NCBI RefSeq assembly: GCF_008042035.1
Contig: NZ_RDBL01000006.1
Span: forward strand, 1,372,761-1,436,760
Length of the DNA stretch: 64,000 nt
Direction of reading: 5' to 3'
Origin: Streptomyces sp. col6
GTDB taxonomy: Bacteria; Actinomycetota; Actinomycetes; Streptomycetales; Streptomycetaceae
Under the pieces are notes generated by a model. The model was not told the DNA's origin and searched no databases. It worked only from the letters and a program-made list of their open reading frames with translations. The position numbers and the translations under genes are program-made. Positions 1 to 43,487 of the stretch are shown here, in pieces (position 1 is the first letter of the stretch; each line of letters starts with the position of its first letter).

Positions 1-1
1 C

Positions 2-925
2 ACCGGCTGCCGGCTGGTGAACATGTTCGGCATCACCGAGACGACGGTCCATGTCACCGCGCACACCGTCACGCCCGCCGATGTGGAGGTCGCGGGCCGC
101 CGGGTCGGCCGCGCCCTGCCCGGCTGGACCCTGTCGGTGCGCGACCCGCGCGGCAGGCTGCTCCCGGTCGGCGCCGCCGGGGAGATCTGCGTGGGCGGCG
201 CGGGTGTCGCCGACCGCTATCTGGGCCTCCCCGGCCTCACCGCGGAACGGTTCGTCGAGGATCCGTACGGCGGCGGGCGCGTCTACCGCAGCGGTGACCG
301 GGGGCGGCTGCGCCCCGACGGCGGCCTCGACCACCTCGGCCGGCTGGACAGCCAGGTCAAGGTGCGCGGCCACCGGATCGAACTCGACGAGATCCGCAAC
401 GTGCTGCTGGGCCACCCCGCGGTCTCGGCCGCGGCGGCCGTGCTCAACCACGAGGTGCCGGCCGACCCGGCGACCGCCCGCATCGACGCCTACGCGGCGC
501 TGCGCGAGGGGACCTCCACCGCCGATGTGCTCGCGCACGCCCGGGGTGTGCTGCCGGCGTACATGGTCCCGGCCTCCCTGACGGCGCTGCCCGCGATCCC
601 CCTGACCATCAACGGCAAGGTCGACACGGCCGCGCTGCCGGCGCCGGCCGCCACCGGCCAGGAGGAGCGGACCGAACCGGGCGGTGCCCCGGCCGACGAG
701 CACGACCCCCGGGCCGCGCAGATCCTCAAACTCTGGGGACACGCGCTGAACACCGAAGTGACCGAGAAGGACAATTTCTTCGAGCTCGGCGGGAATTCAC
801 TGCTCGTGATCCGGGTACTGCGCGAAATGCGGGAACTCGGCCTGCCGAAGGTCACCACCCAGGATTTCTACCGCAACTCGACGGCAGGCCGGTTCATCGC
901 ACTCGTACGGGAATCTCAGGGCTGA
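2..925 (+). CDS. NRPS adenylation-carrier (A-T) protein, 3' part only
   Basis: The reading frame is open from the first bases, so the start lies upstream. Visible A-domain motifs are an A5 variant FGITETTVH, A6 (GEICVGG...LTAERF), A7 (YRSGDRGR), A8 (QVKVRGHRIELDEI) and A10 with the catalytic lysine (INGKVD). A carrier domain with FFELGGNSL follows, and the protein ends without C, E or TE. FGITETTVH instead of the usual YGPTE is, from memory, typical of free-standing A-T proteins (NovH type) that load a residue for tailoring or as a starter. The A3-A4 region is missing, so specificity cannot be read. Placed just upstream of a synthetase that opens with a C domain, it probably supplies the first acyl or aminoacyl unit. 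Ends tail-to-tail with the next gene, overlapping by 10 bases. Confidence 0.9.
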   Translation, partial: TGCRLVNMFGITETTVHVTAHTVTPADVEVAGRRVGRALPGWTLSVRDPRGRLLPVGAAGEICVGGAGVADRYLGLPGLTAERFVEDPYGGGRVYRSGDRGRLRPDGGLDHLGRLDSQVKVRGHRIELDEIRNVLLGHPAVSAAAAVLNHEVPADPATARIDAYAALREGTSTADVLAHARGVLPAYMVPASLTALPAIPLTINGKVDTAALPAPAATGQEERTEPGGAPADEHDPRAAQILKLWGHALNTEVTEKDNFFELGGNSLLVIRVLREMRELGLPKVTTQDFYRNSTAGRFIALVRESQG

Positions 926-937
926 TCCGTGCCCTGA
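916..937. terminator. Hairpin spanning convergent stop codons
   Basis: Perfect 7-bp stem TCAGGGC (916-922) / GCCCTGA (931-937) with an 8-base loop. The minus-strand stop lies in the stem and the plus-strand stop in the loop. No T-run follows, as is usual for Streptomyces bidirectional terminators. Inferred from symmetry and position. Confidence 0.45.
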
Positions 938-1521
938 TCCGGAACTTGCTCCGCCGTCCGGCCGCCGGGACTTTCTTCGGAACTCTTCCGGCGGCCGTCC
1001 ACGCGTCGCTTGATCGCGGAGAGAAGGGCGATACGGATCATTCCGCTCGGAATGCGGATCAGGAACCAGTAACGGCCGAAGTTGCGCCGGGTCCGCTCGT
1101 CCGTCGCGTATATCCTGGTCTCCGTCGTCAGGACGCCGGCGGCATAGTGCATATTGAACGCGACCTTGGTGCAGCCCGGCTCCGCATAGTCCCTGAACAC
1201 CTCGTGCATCGGCCGGTCCGGGCGCACGGGGCCGGCCTGGGAGCCGATCCCTCCGTAGAGCAACTCCTCTTCGGACAGCTCCAGTACGGTGTCCCCGCCC
1301 ATCGCGAAGTCGTCCAGGACCTTCCCGTCGGCCCGCAGCTTGTTCCGGGTGAAGGCGAGGAAGAAGCGCGCCACCGGGGCCTCGCGCCAGGTCATCTCGC
1401 GCGCCGCGCGCAGCACTTCCTCGCGGGGTGCCGAAACGGCCACCCAATGCCGTTCACGGAAATGCCATTGCGGCATGTGACGGTCCAGCAGGGTGGCTTC
1501 TGATTTCACGTCTCCGGTCAT
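916..1521 (-). CDS. Uncharacterised protein, possibly SRPBCC/START-like
   Basis: 201 aa. I chose ATG at 1521 (MTGDVKSE) because GAGGAAC sits directly before it; a longer in-frame start at 1563 lacks a clear ribosome site. The protein is soluble, with no signal peptide or membrane segment. It has many aromatic residues (QWHFRERHWV; RRNFGRYWFLIRIPSG) and an Arg/Lys/Ser-rich tail. The mix of predicted strands ending in a basic helix resembles SRPBCC/polyketide-cyclase-like or DUF-type proteins, but I recognise no diagnostic motif, so function is unknown. It lies between the A-T gene (convergent) and the NRPS (divergent, 155-base shared upstream region), so it may belong to the peptide cluster. 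Confidence 0.75.
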   Translation of the reverse strand: MTGDVKSEATLLDRHMPQWHFRERHWVAVSAPREEVLRAAREMTWREAPVARFFLAFTRNKLRADGKVLDDFAMGGDTVLELSEEELLYGGIGSQAGPVRPDRPMHEVFRDYAEPGCTKVAFNMHYAAGVLTTETRIYATDERTRRNFGRYWFLIRIPSGMIRIALLSAIKRRVDGRRKSSEESPGGRTAEQVPDQGTDQP

Positions 1522-1570
1522 GTTCCTCACGCTAGCACGCGGCCTCCGCCCCGCGGGTGGCAACTTTCTG

Positions 1571-1582
1571 CAACGGCCGTTG
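1571..1582. promoter_or_regulatory. 12-bp perfect palindrome in the NRPS upstream region
   Basis: CAACGGCCGTTG reads the same on both strands. It lies in the 155-base divergent gap, 94 bases before the NRPS GTG and 50 bases before the ATG of the minus-strand gene. Possible operator for a dimeric regulator. Inference from symmetry only. Confidence 0.25.
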
Positions 1583-1676
1583 TCCCAGTGGAATCCGGAC
1601 TGTTAGACATGGCCCTGTTGTTCTGCAGCATTTCTTTTCCATGCTTGTTCCGTCATTTCATTGAGGGTGAGTAGCT

Positions 1677-26468
<24,792 letters not shown>

Positions 26469-26483
26469 GTGGAGAGAAGCGAA

Positions 26484-36728
<10,245 letters not shown>

Positions 36729-36778
36729 ACACCCCACTTCCCGCTGTCCACGACAGCAGAACAGAAGGAGCGACCGCC

Positions 36779-37786
36779 ATGGAAACGGCGATATCCGCAG
36801 AAGGTCTCCGTAAGCGCTACGGCGACCACCAGGCGCTGAGCGGCATCGATCTGGAGGTCCCCGCGGGGACGATCCTCGGTGTCCTCGGGCCCAACGGCGC
36901 GGGCAAGACCACCACCGTACGCATCCTCGCCACGCTCCTCGAACCCGACGAGGGGCGCGCCACCGTGGCCGGCTACGACCTGGCCACCCAGGCCCGCGAG
37001 GTGCGCGGCCACATCGGTCTGGCCGGCCAGTACGCGGCGGTGGACGAGCGGCTGACGGGGCGGGAGAACCTCCAGCTGATCGGGGTGCTCCTGCACCTCG
37101 GCCGGCGCGGCGCGAAGGCGCGCGCGCACGAACTGCTCGACCGGTTCGGGCTCCTGGACGCCGCAGACCGGCCGGCGAAGACGTACTCCGGCGGGATGCG
37201 CCGGCGTCTCGACCTCGCGGCGAGCCTGGTCGGCCGGCCGCCGGTGCTCTTCCTCGACGAACCGACGACCGGTCTCGATCTCACCAGCCGGATGACGCTC
37301 TGGCAGATGATCCGGGACCAGGTGGCCGAGGGTGTCACCGTGCTGCTGACCACGCAGTACCTGGAGGAGGCCGACCAGCTGGCCGACCGCATCGCGGTCA
37401 TCGACCGGGGCACGGTGATAGCCGAGGGCACCCCCGACCAGCTCAAGCGCAAGGTCGGCGGTGAACGCCTTGAGGTGTCGGTGGCGTCCGTCGCCGATCT
37501 GGAGGCCGTCGCCCGCACCCTGGCGGAGATCTCGCCCGGCGAGCCGGTGACCGACCGCGGCGCCCGCACCGTCTCCGTGCCGCTGACCGGCGGTGTCGCC
37601 ACGATCGCCGGGGCCGCGAGCGGCCTGCAACGGCTCGGCATCGAGCCCGAGGACTTCGCCGTACGCCGGTCCTCGCTCGACGACGTGTTCCTCGCCCTGA
37701 CCGGCGAACAGGGCCGCACCGAGGCCGGTTCGGAGCCGGCCCCCGCCACGACATCGACCACGACCAAGGAGAAGCAGCCGGCATGA
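36779..37786 (+). CDS. DrrA-type ABC transporter ATPase
   Basis: 335 aa. ATG at 36779 follows AAGGAG. Walker A is GPNGAGKTTT (near residue 40), the signature is YSGGMRRRL, Walker B is VLFLDEPTTGLD, and the switch region is TTQYLEEAD. The C-terminal extension ending in SLDDVFLALTG is characteristic of the DrrA family of drug and natural-product exporters, followed by a Thr/Ala-rich tail. It lies 50 bases after NRPS2 and overlaps the next gene by four bases (ATGA), so it is the energy subunit of an exporter co-expressed with the synthetases. The likely role is export of, or self-resistance to, the peptide. The substrate is inferred from context only. Confidence 0.95.
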   Translation: METAISAEGLRKRYGDHQALSGIDLEVPAGTILGVLGPNGAGKTTTVRILATLLEPDEGRATVAGYDLATQAREVRGHIGLAGQYAAVDERLTGRENLQLIGVLLHLGRRGAKARAHELLDRFGLLDAADRPAKTYSGGMRRRLDLAASLVGRPPVLFLDEPTTGLDLTSRMTLWQMIRDQVAEGVTVLLTTQYLEEADQLADRIAVIDRGTVIAEGTPDQLKRKVGGERLEVSVASVADLEAVARTLAEISPGEPVTDRGARTVSVPLTGGVATIAGAASGLQRLGIEPEDFAVRRSSLDDVFLALTGEQGRTEAGSEPAPATTSTTTKEKQPA

Positions 37787-38577
37787 CCGAGGCCATCAGC
37801 GATTCGTTCGCACTCGTGGGCCGCCAGATGCGGCACATCCGCCGGATGCCGGAACAGCTGATCGGTATCACCGTGATGCCGGTGGCGTTCGTCATCGTCT
37901 TCGGCTACCTCTTCGGCAGCGCCATGCAGGTGCCCGGGGACGGCGGCTACAAGGAATACATCATGGCCGGCATCTTCGCGCAGGTGATGCTCGCCAACAT
38001 CACCACGACCGCGGTCGGCGTGGTCGGCGACCTGAACAACGGGCTCGTGGACCGGTTCCGCGCCCTGCCCATCTCCCGGTCCTCCGTGCTGGTGGGACGG
38101 ACCGTGGCGGACGGCATGCTCGTCGCCTGGACCTGTGCCGTGATGGCCCTGGTCGGCTATCTCATCGGCTGGCGCGCGCACAACGGAGTGCTCCAGACCC
38201 TGGCCGGCTTCGGACTGCTCCTGCTGATGGGGTTCGCCATGTCGTGGCTGGGCGCCCTGCTCGGGCTCGTGCTGCGCAACGCGGAGACGGTGAGCGCGGT
38301 GTCCGGCGTCATCATGATGCCGCTCGCGTTCCTGTCCAACGCGTTCGTGCCGCTGGACGGGCTCCCGGGCTGGATGCGGGCCGTCGCCGAGTGGAACCCG
38401 GTCAGCGCGGTCGTCTCCGCGAGCCGGGACCTGTTCGGCAACGAACGCGGGCCGGCGAGCGGGGCGTTCCCCTCGGAGCACCCCGTCCCGGCGGCGCTGG
38501 GAGTGCTCGTCCTGCTGATCGTCGTGGTCGTGCCGCTCGCGGGACGCGCGTACCAGAAGGCGGCCGCCCAGCGCTGA
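37783..38577 (+). CDS. ABC-2 type export permease (DrrB-like)
   Basis: 264 aa, starting inside the stop of the ATPase gene (ATGA overlap). About six hydrophobic segments, e.g. LIGITVMPVAFVIVFGYLFG near the N-terminus and ALGVLVLLIVVVVPLAG at the C-terminus. ABC-2 family features include VDRFRALPISRSSVLVGR and the MPLAFLSNAFVPLDGLPGWM stretch found in DrrB-type permeases. Forms the membrane half of the exporter with the preceding ATPase. Last gene of the NRPS transcript: it converges on the UbiB gene with a hairpin covering both stops. Confidence 0.93.
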   Translation: MTEAISDSFALVGRQMRHIRRMPEQLIGITVMPVAFVIVFGYLFGSAMQVPGDGGYKEYIMAGIFAQVMLANITTTAVGVVGDLNNGLVDRFRALPISRSSVLVGRTVADGMLVAWTCAVMALVGYLIGWRAHNGVLQTLAGFGLLLLMGFAMSWLGALLGLVLRNAETVSAVSGVIMMPLAFLSNAFVPLDGLPGWMRAVAEWNPVSAVVSASRDLFGNERGPASGAFPSEHPVPAALGVLVLLIVVVVPLAGRAYQKAAAQR

Positions 38578-38600
38578 CGGCCGGTCCCGGACGTCAGCGC
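38571..38600. terminator. Bidirectional hairpin covering both convergent stops
   Basis: Perfect 9-bp stem GCGCTGACG (38571-38579) / CGTCAGCGC (38592-38600) with a 12-base loop. Both arms contain the TGA stop of their own gene (permease on plus, UbiB on minus). Confidence 0.6.
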
Positions 38601-40537
38601 CGCGGGCTGATCATCATGAACAGCACCCGCAGCACCAGGACACAGCTGATGAGCAGGAGGTTGTAGCCGAACAGCTCGAAGAGCCCCAGTCCCTCGCTGA
38701 TCCGGGGACCGCCGCCGGTACGCAGCAGCTGCACGCCGACCAGGCCTATCACTCCGCCCAGGAACGCCAGCAGCACGTCGTGCACCAGCGAACGCAGGAA
38801 CCTGCGGTCCTCCGGGTCCTGGAACATCCGCACCCCGACCGTGAGCTGCCCGCCCTCGATGGCGCTGCCGATCCGTTCGATCCGGCGCGGCAGCCGGCGC
38901 AGCATCGGCACCATGGACAGCAGCTCCTCGGTCACCGAGCGCCCCAGCGTCTCGGGCCGCAGCTTCCGCAGATGCTGGGTGACGGCGAAGGAACGGGCCT
39001 GGCTGACGATGTCGAAGCCGGGGACCAGCCGCTCCAGGGAGCCTTCCATGGTGGCCAGGGCCCGGAACACGGCCGCTATCTCCGGCGGCACCGTGATCCC
39101 GTGCCGGGCCACGATCGTGAAGAGGTCGGCGAACATCTCCCGGTCCGGTTTGATCCCGGGCGCGAAGTGCCGGGCCAGGAAGCGCCCGAGGGCCCGTTCC
39201 AGCCTCCGTTCGTCGACCTGTTCGGGCCGGTCCACCAGCTCGATCAGCGCGTCGGAGAGGCCGGCGGGATCGCCTCGGTGCAGGGCGAGCAGCATCCCGC
39301 GCAGGGTGGAGCGCAGCGACCGGTCGATCCGTCCGACCGCGCCGAAGTCGAGCATGCCCAGGTGCCCGTCCGGGAGCAGCAGCAGGTTGCCGGGATGCGG
39401 GTCGGCGTGGAAGACCCCGCTGGTCATGATCTGCCCGAGCAGGCAGTCCAGCATCGCCTGGGCCAGTGCCTCCCGGTCCGGGCCGCCGTCGTCGAGGAGG
39501 TCCGCGACGCTGTGCAGCGGGACGCCCTCCATCCACTCGGTGACCAGGACCCGCCGGCTGGTGAGGTCGAGGTGGACCTCGGGGACCTTGATCACGGAGT
39601 CGCTGGTGGACTGTTCGATGGCGGCCGCCACCGACAGGGTGTTGCGGGCCTCGATACGGAAGTCCAGCTCCTCGTGCAGCGAGGTGGCGAACCCCTCGGC
39701 GAGCGCTTCGGCGCCCACGCTGCGGCCCCAGTCGGTGTGGTGCTCCAGCTTCGAGGCGAACCGGTACAGGATGTCCAGGTCGTCCGCGACGATCGCCCGC
39801 GCCGTCGCCCGCTGGACCTTGACCGCGACCTGCTCCCCGCTGTGCAGCCGGGCGCGGTGCACCTGGGCGATCGAACCGGCCGCGACCGGCTCGGGATCGA
39901 ACTGGGCGAACACCTCGGCGGCCGGTGCGCCCAGTTCCTCGTGCAGCACCTGGGCCGTGGACTCCCAGGGCCCGGGGGTCGCCCGGTCCTGCAAGGTGCT
40001 GAGTTCGTCGATGAACTCCTGCGGCAGCAGGTCGTACCGGGTGGACATCACCTGGCCGAGCTTCACGAACGTCACCCCGGCCTCCTCCAGGGCGAGCCGC
40101 AGGGACGGTGCGAGGACGGCCCGTTCGGCGGGGGCGCGGCGGGACCCGCCGGTGAGGAAGCGCCCCAGCCCGTGCCGTACGAAGATCCGGCTCAGCCGCG
40201 CGTACCGCCGGGTCCGGGCGAACCGGCGGCGCACCGCCTTCGGGAAGCCCACCAGACCGCGCACGGTCCCGGACGGGATCAGCACCTCGGTCGCGGCCAG
40301 GAAGACCATGGCCACCAGCAGCGAGACACCGATCTCCAGGGTGAGCAGGGCGAGCGGCTGCACATCGCGCAGGGGTAACCCCACGAGGGTGCCGGCGGTC
40401 AGGCCGACGGCCGCGGTGAGCGCGGCACGGCCCTTGCCGATCTCGATGCCCAGCAGCCGCCGGGCGCCGGAGGCGAGTCCGGTGAGCAGCAGGGTGAGGG
40501 AGAGCGCGGCCAGGAGGACCAGGACCGCCGTGTTCAT
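38594..40537 (-). CDS. UbiB/AarF (ABC1) family atypical kinase
   Basis: 647 aa from ATG 40537, overlapping the stop of the upstream membrane gene by four bases (ATGA). The N-terminus has two to three hydrophobic segments (residues about 1-90). The kinase-like core shows the KxGQ motif (VKLGQVMSTR), AVKVQ, HADPHPGN and LDFGAVG; two more hydrophobic helices end the protein. This is the standard UbiB layout. The family is linked to isoprenoid-quinone or lipid metabolism through ATPase activity, but its exact reaction is unsettled. The only isoprenoid gene nearby is the polyprenyl synthase at 44.4 kb. Operon with the small membrane protein. Confidence 0.93.
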   Translation of the reverse strand: MNTAVLVLLAALSLTLLLTGLASGARRLLGIEIGKGRAALTAAVGLTAGTLVGLPLRDVQPLALLTLEIGVSLLVAMVFLAATEVLIPSGTVRGLVGFPKAVRRRFARTRRYARLSRIFVRHGLGRFLTGGSRRAPAERAVLAPSLRLALEEAGVTFVKLGQVMSTRYDLLPQEFIDELSTLQDRATPGPWESTAQVLHEELGAPAAEVFAQFDPEPVAAGSIAQVHRARLHSGEQVAVKVQRATARAIVADDLDILYRFASKLEHHTDWGRSVGAEALAEGFATSLHEELDFRIEARNTLSVAAAIEQSTSDSVIKVPEVHLDLTSRRVLVTEWMEGVPLHSVADLLDDGGPDREALAQAMLDCLLGQIMTSGVFHADPHPGNLLLLPDGHLGMLDFGAVGRIDRSLRSTLRGMLLALHRGDPAGLSDALIELVDRPEQVDERRLERALGRFLARHFAPGIKPDREMFADLFTIVARHGITVPPEIAAVFRALATMEGSLERLVPGFDIVSQARSFAVTQHLRKLRPETLGRSVTEELLSMVPMLRRLPRRIERIGSAIEGGQLTVGVRMFQDPEDRRFLRSLVHDVLLAFLGGVIGLVGVQLLRTGGGPRISEGLGLFELFGYNLLLISCVLVLRVLFMMISPRR

Positions 40538-41079
40538 CGCTGACGCCTTCGCCGCAGGTAGTACGAGACGGTGACGACACCGAGCAGCGGGCCCCAGAGC
40601 AGCAGCGGCGCGTAGCACCAGCCCATCAGCGCGCGATGGGTGGCGTCGAGGCTGCCGCTGTCGACCTTGTCCCACACCAGGTACTGACTGATCGTCACCG
40701 CCGTCAGGATTACCGCGCCGAGAGCGGCGGGTACGACGGCTGCCCAGGTACGGACGGGCCGGCCCCCGATGAACGGCAGCCAACGCGGCGCGACGAGGCC
40801 CCAGTTACTGGTCAGGCCGAGCGTGAGCAGCGCCGCCACCTCCTGGAAGAGCGTGATCAGGGGCAGGACGAGATAGCCGCTGCCGGGCAGACCGTAGTCG
40901 TCGCGCAGGACCGCGTCGCTGTACCCGACCGGCACTCCGACGGTCATGGCCAGACGCCACAGCGAGGACGGCAGCGCGATCAGGGGGACGGCGTGGGCCG
41001 CCCAGCGGATCCACCGGGACGGGGGCGGAGTGGACAGCACCGCCGTGCGGCGGGGCTCGTCGGTGACTTCAGTGGTCAT
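40534..41079 (-). CDS. Small membrane protein of unknown function
   Basis: 181 aa from ATG 41079 (MTTEVTDEP). There is no convincing ribosome site, so translation may be leaderless or the start may differ. About four hydrophobic helices are separated by short loops (WAAHAVPLIALPSSLWRL; YLVLPLITLFQEVAALLTLG; VVPAALGAVILTAVTISQYL; LLLWGPLLGVVTVSYYL), ending in RRRRQR, so the C-terminus probably faces the cytoplasm. I recognise no family. It overlaps and is probably co-translated with the UbiB gene; an inverted repeat upstream separates it from the MmpL gene. Confidence 0.8.
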   Translation of the reverse strand: MTTEVTDEPRRTAVLSTPPPSRWIRWAAHAVPLIALPSSLWRLAMTVGVPVGYSDAVLRDDYGLPGSGYLVLPLITLFQEVAALLTLGLTSNWGLVAPRWLPFIGGRPVRTWAAVVPAALGAVILTAVTISQYLVWDKVDSGSLDATHRALMGWCYAPLLLWGPLLGVVTVSYYLRRRRQR

Positions 41080-41126
41080 GTGCGTCAGACTGCCAATCTT
41101 CTTGTATGCGGCACAACGAGGCAAAG

Positions 41127-41173
41127 CCCGGCACCCCCGGACCGCCCTGGTGGACGGTGTCGGGGGTGCCGGG
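41127..41173 (-). terminator. Strong inverted repeat downstream of the MmpL gene
   Basis: Perfect 13-bp stem CCCGGCACCCCCG (41127-41139) / CGGGGGTGCCGGG (41161-41173), with a further imperfect inner stem. It starts 20 bases past the MmpL stop and precedes the next minus-strand gene. Probable terminator or attenuator. Confidence 0.6.
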
Positions 41174-41192
41174 AATCCGGAGTGACGACCGG

Positions 41193-43358
41193 TCAAGTCG
41201 CGGACCTGGCAACGGCGTCCACGGGTTCGTGGGGCTCCGTGCCGTCCGGTCGCGCACCCTCGCCGGCGGAGGGGTTCCGGCCGCCCGGCCACCAGGCGCG
41301 GCGGCCCAGCAGGGTCGTCACGGCAGGCACCAGCAGCAGGGCCATGACGAAGGCGGTCAGCAGGATGCCGAACGCCACGGCGAAGCCCATCTGCTGGAGC
41401 ATGCTGTTCTCGGCCAGCAGGAGCACGCCGAAGGTCCCGGCGAGGATGAAGGCCGCCGCCCCGACGGTGGAGGCGGTACGGGTGACCGCCTCGCGCACGG
41501 CCTCCGCCGGACTCCGGCCGCGCCCGGTCTCCTCGCGGAGCCGCGCCACCATGAGGATGTTGTAGTCGGTGCCGATGGCGACGACGAAGAGGTACACGAT
41601 CACCGGCAGGGTGAACAGCAGGCCCTGCTCACCCCTGATGTCCTGGAACAGCCACACCGTGGAACCGAGTGTCGCCCCGAAGCCGAGGCCCACCGCGAGC
41701 ATCAGGTACCAGGGCGCCACGACGCTGCGCAGCAGCAGCCCGAGGATGACCATGATCGCGATCCCGGCGACCGGGAAGACCACCGAGTAGTCGCGGTTCG
41801 TGGCGTGCTGGATGTCGGCGAGGAGCGCCGAGGTGCCGCCGACGAGCGCCCTGCTGCCGTCCGGAGCCGCCCGGTGCGCCGTGTCGCGCAGCGGCCCCGC
41901 GGCCAGCTCGATGGCCCGGTCGCTCGCGGGCTTCACCTTGAGCACCACACCGAACTGGGCGACGTCGCCCTTCGGGCTGACCACGGCGGGGGAGACCTCC
42001 CCGAATCCGGCCGCCGCCAGTTGCCGCCGGTAGGTGTCCAGGTCGGCCCGGTCCAGCCGGCCGCCGTCCTCCGATTCGAGGAGCACCCAGCTGGGGTCGG
42101 TCTGCCCGGCGGCGAAACCGCGCTGCATGTCCTGGCCCGCGCGCACGGACTCCAGGTCCTTGGGCAGGGAACTCTCGCTGTCGAAAGCCGGGTTGAAGCT
42201 GAACACGCCGACGGCCAGGGCCGCCAGCAGCCCGCCCGAGAGTGCGGCGACAAGACCCGGACGCCGTGCGGTGAGCGCACCGGCACGGGCCGCGAAACGG
42301 TGCCGGGGCCGGGTGCGCCAGGGCTTCGACGGCCAGAACGCCTTGCGTCCGAGCATCGAGAAGACCGCGGGGACCAGCGTCAGCGCGGCGGCCAGCGTGA
42401 CCGCCACCGAGATCGCCAGGGCGGGGCCCATGGCGCGCAGCATCCCGAGGCTGGACAGCAGGAGGGCGAGGAAGGCGACGATCACCGCGCCGGCCGCCGA
42501 GGCGATGGTCTCGCCGACCCGGCCCACGGCCTCGCTCATGGCGGGCCTCGGATCGTGGCCCTCCCGCAGCAGCTCCCGGTACCGGAACAGCAGGAAGAGG
42601 ATGTAGTCGGTCCCGACGCCGAACAGGACGACGATCAGGATGGCGGTGATCGAGCTGTCGGCCTGCAGTCCGCCGGCCTCCACGGCGGTGGAGATCAGCC
42701 CGGTCGCGACCACGAACGTGAGCCCGATGATCAGGACGGGAAGGATGGCGATCAGCGGGCTGCGGAAGATGATCAGCAGCAGGACGATGATCAGCAGCAG
42801 GGTCGCCTGCATGATCATGGCGTCGGTGTCGCCGGCCGACTCCTGCGAGTCCAGCGCGGTGGCGGCGGGGCCCGTGGTGCCCGCCTTCAGCTCCGTCCCG
42901 GTCAGCAGCTTCTTGAGGGCCGCCCGGATGTCCTTCACGGACTCGGTCACGCCGGTGTCGTACGGGTCGTCGACCGTGGCGACGATCCCGGCCAGGGCGA
43001 TCCGGCCGTTGGGCGAGACCGAACCTGCGTCCGCCTTCACGGACTTGATCCGGTCGAACCGTCTGTCCCGGAGCCCCGACACCACCTCGCGCAGGTCGGC
43101 CCGGTCGGCGGCGGTCAGCTTGCCCTCGTCGGACCGCTGGAACACCACCACCGCAGCCGGTGTCTCCTGCTGCGGGAACACCTTCTCCTGAAGGCGGCCG
43201 ACCTGCACGGATTCGTACGAGGAGGGCAGGAAGTCCGCCTGGTCGCTGGTGGGCTTCAGCTGTGGGGCGGCGAAGCCCAGCGCCACCGCGACGACGATCC
43301 AGGCGAGGATGGTGAGCCAGGGGCGGCGAACGGCCAGCCGCCCGATCCCTCCGAACAT
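41193..43358 (-). CDS. MmpL-family RND transporter
   Basis: 721 aa from ATG 43358 (MFGGIGRLAVRRPWLT), with AAGGAGT seven bases upstream. Typical MmpL arrangement: one N-terminal helix (LTILAWIVVAVALGFAAP), a large extracytoplasmic domain, a bundle of helices, then a second repeat. The two proton-relay motifs are present as GTDYILFLLFRYRE and GTDYNILMVARLREE. Such proteins use the proton gradient to export lipids, lipopeptides or siderophores. The length is usual for actinomycete MmpL and there is no long C-terminal tail. Substrate unknown; its place beside NRPS, UbiB and polyprenyl genes suggests a hydrophobic cargo. Confidence 0.93.
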   Translation of the reverse strand: MFGGIGRLAVRRPWLTILAWIVVAVALGFAAPQLKPTSDQADFLPSSYESVQVGRLQEKVFPQQETPAAVVVFQRSDEGKLTAADRADLREVVSGLRDRRFDRIKSVKADAGSVSPNGRIALAGIVATVDDPYDTGVTESVKDIRAALKKLLTGTELKAGTTGPAATALDSQESAGDTDAMIMQATLLLIIVLLLIIFRSPLIAILPVLIIGLTFVVATGLISTAVEAGGLQADSSITAILIVVLFGVGTDYILFLLFRYRELLREGHDPRPAMSEAVGRVGETIASAAGAVIVAFLALLLSSLGMLRAMGPALAISVAVTLAAALTLVPAVFSMLGRKAFWPSKPWRTRPRHRFAARAGALTARRPGLVAALSGGLLAALAVGVFSFNPAFDSESSLPKDLESVRAGQDMQRGFAAGQTDPSWVLLESEDGGRLDRADLDTYRRQLAAAGFGEVSPAVVSPKGDVAQFGVVLKVKPASDRAIELAAGPLRDTAHRAAPDGSRALVGGTSALLADIQHATNRDYSVVFPVAGIAIMVILGLLLRSVVAPWYLMLAVGLGFGATLGSTVWLFQDIRGEQGLLFTLPVIVYLFVVAIGTDYNILMVARLREETGRGRSPAEAVREAVTRTASTVGAAAFILAGTFGVLLLAENSMLQQMGFAVAFGILLTAFVMALLLVPAVTTLLGRRAWWPGGRNPSAGEGARPDGTEPHEPVDAVARSAT

Positions 43359-43487
43359 GGGACTCCTTCTGCGGATTTCTGGTGGGGGAGAGTCTTCTGC
43401 GCGAGTGTAGGGAGACCGCACCCGTAAATCCCGTGGGATGTCAGGTTGCTGCCAGACCCTCCGCGCCTCTCCTCGTCGGGCCGGTTC

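Noticed and set aside
41106..43427. A 773-aa plus-strand frame
   Set aside because: Antisense to the MmpL gene, rich in Gly, Gln and Arg, and with no ribosome site.
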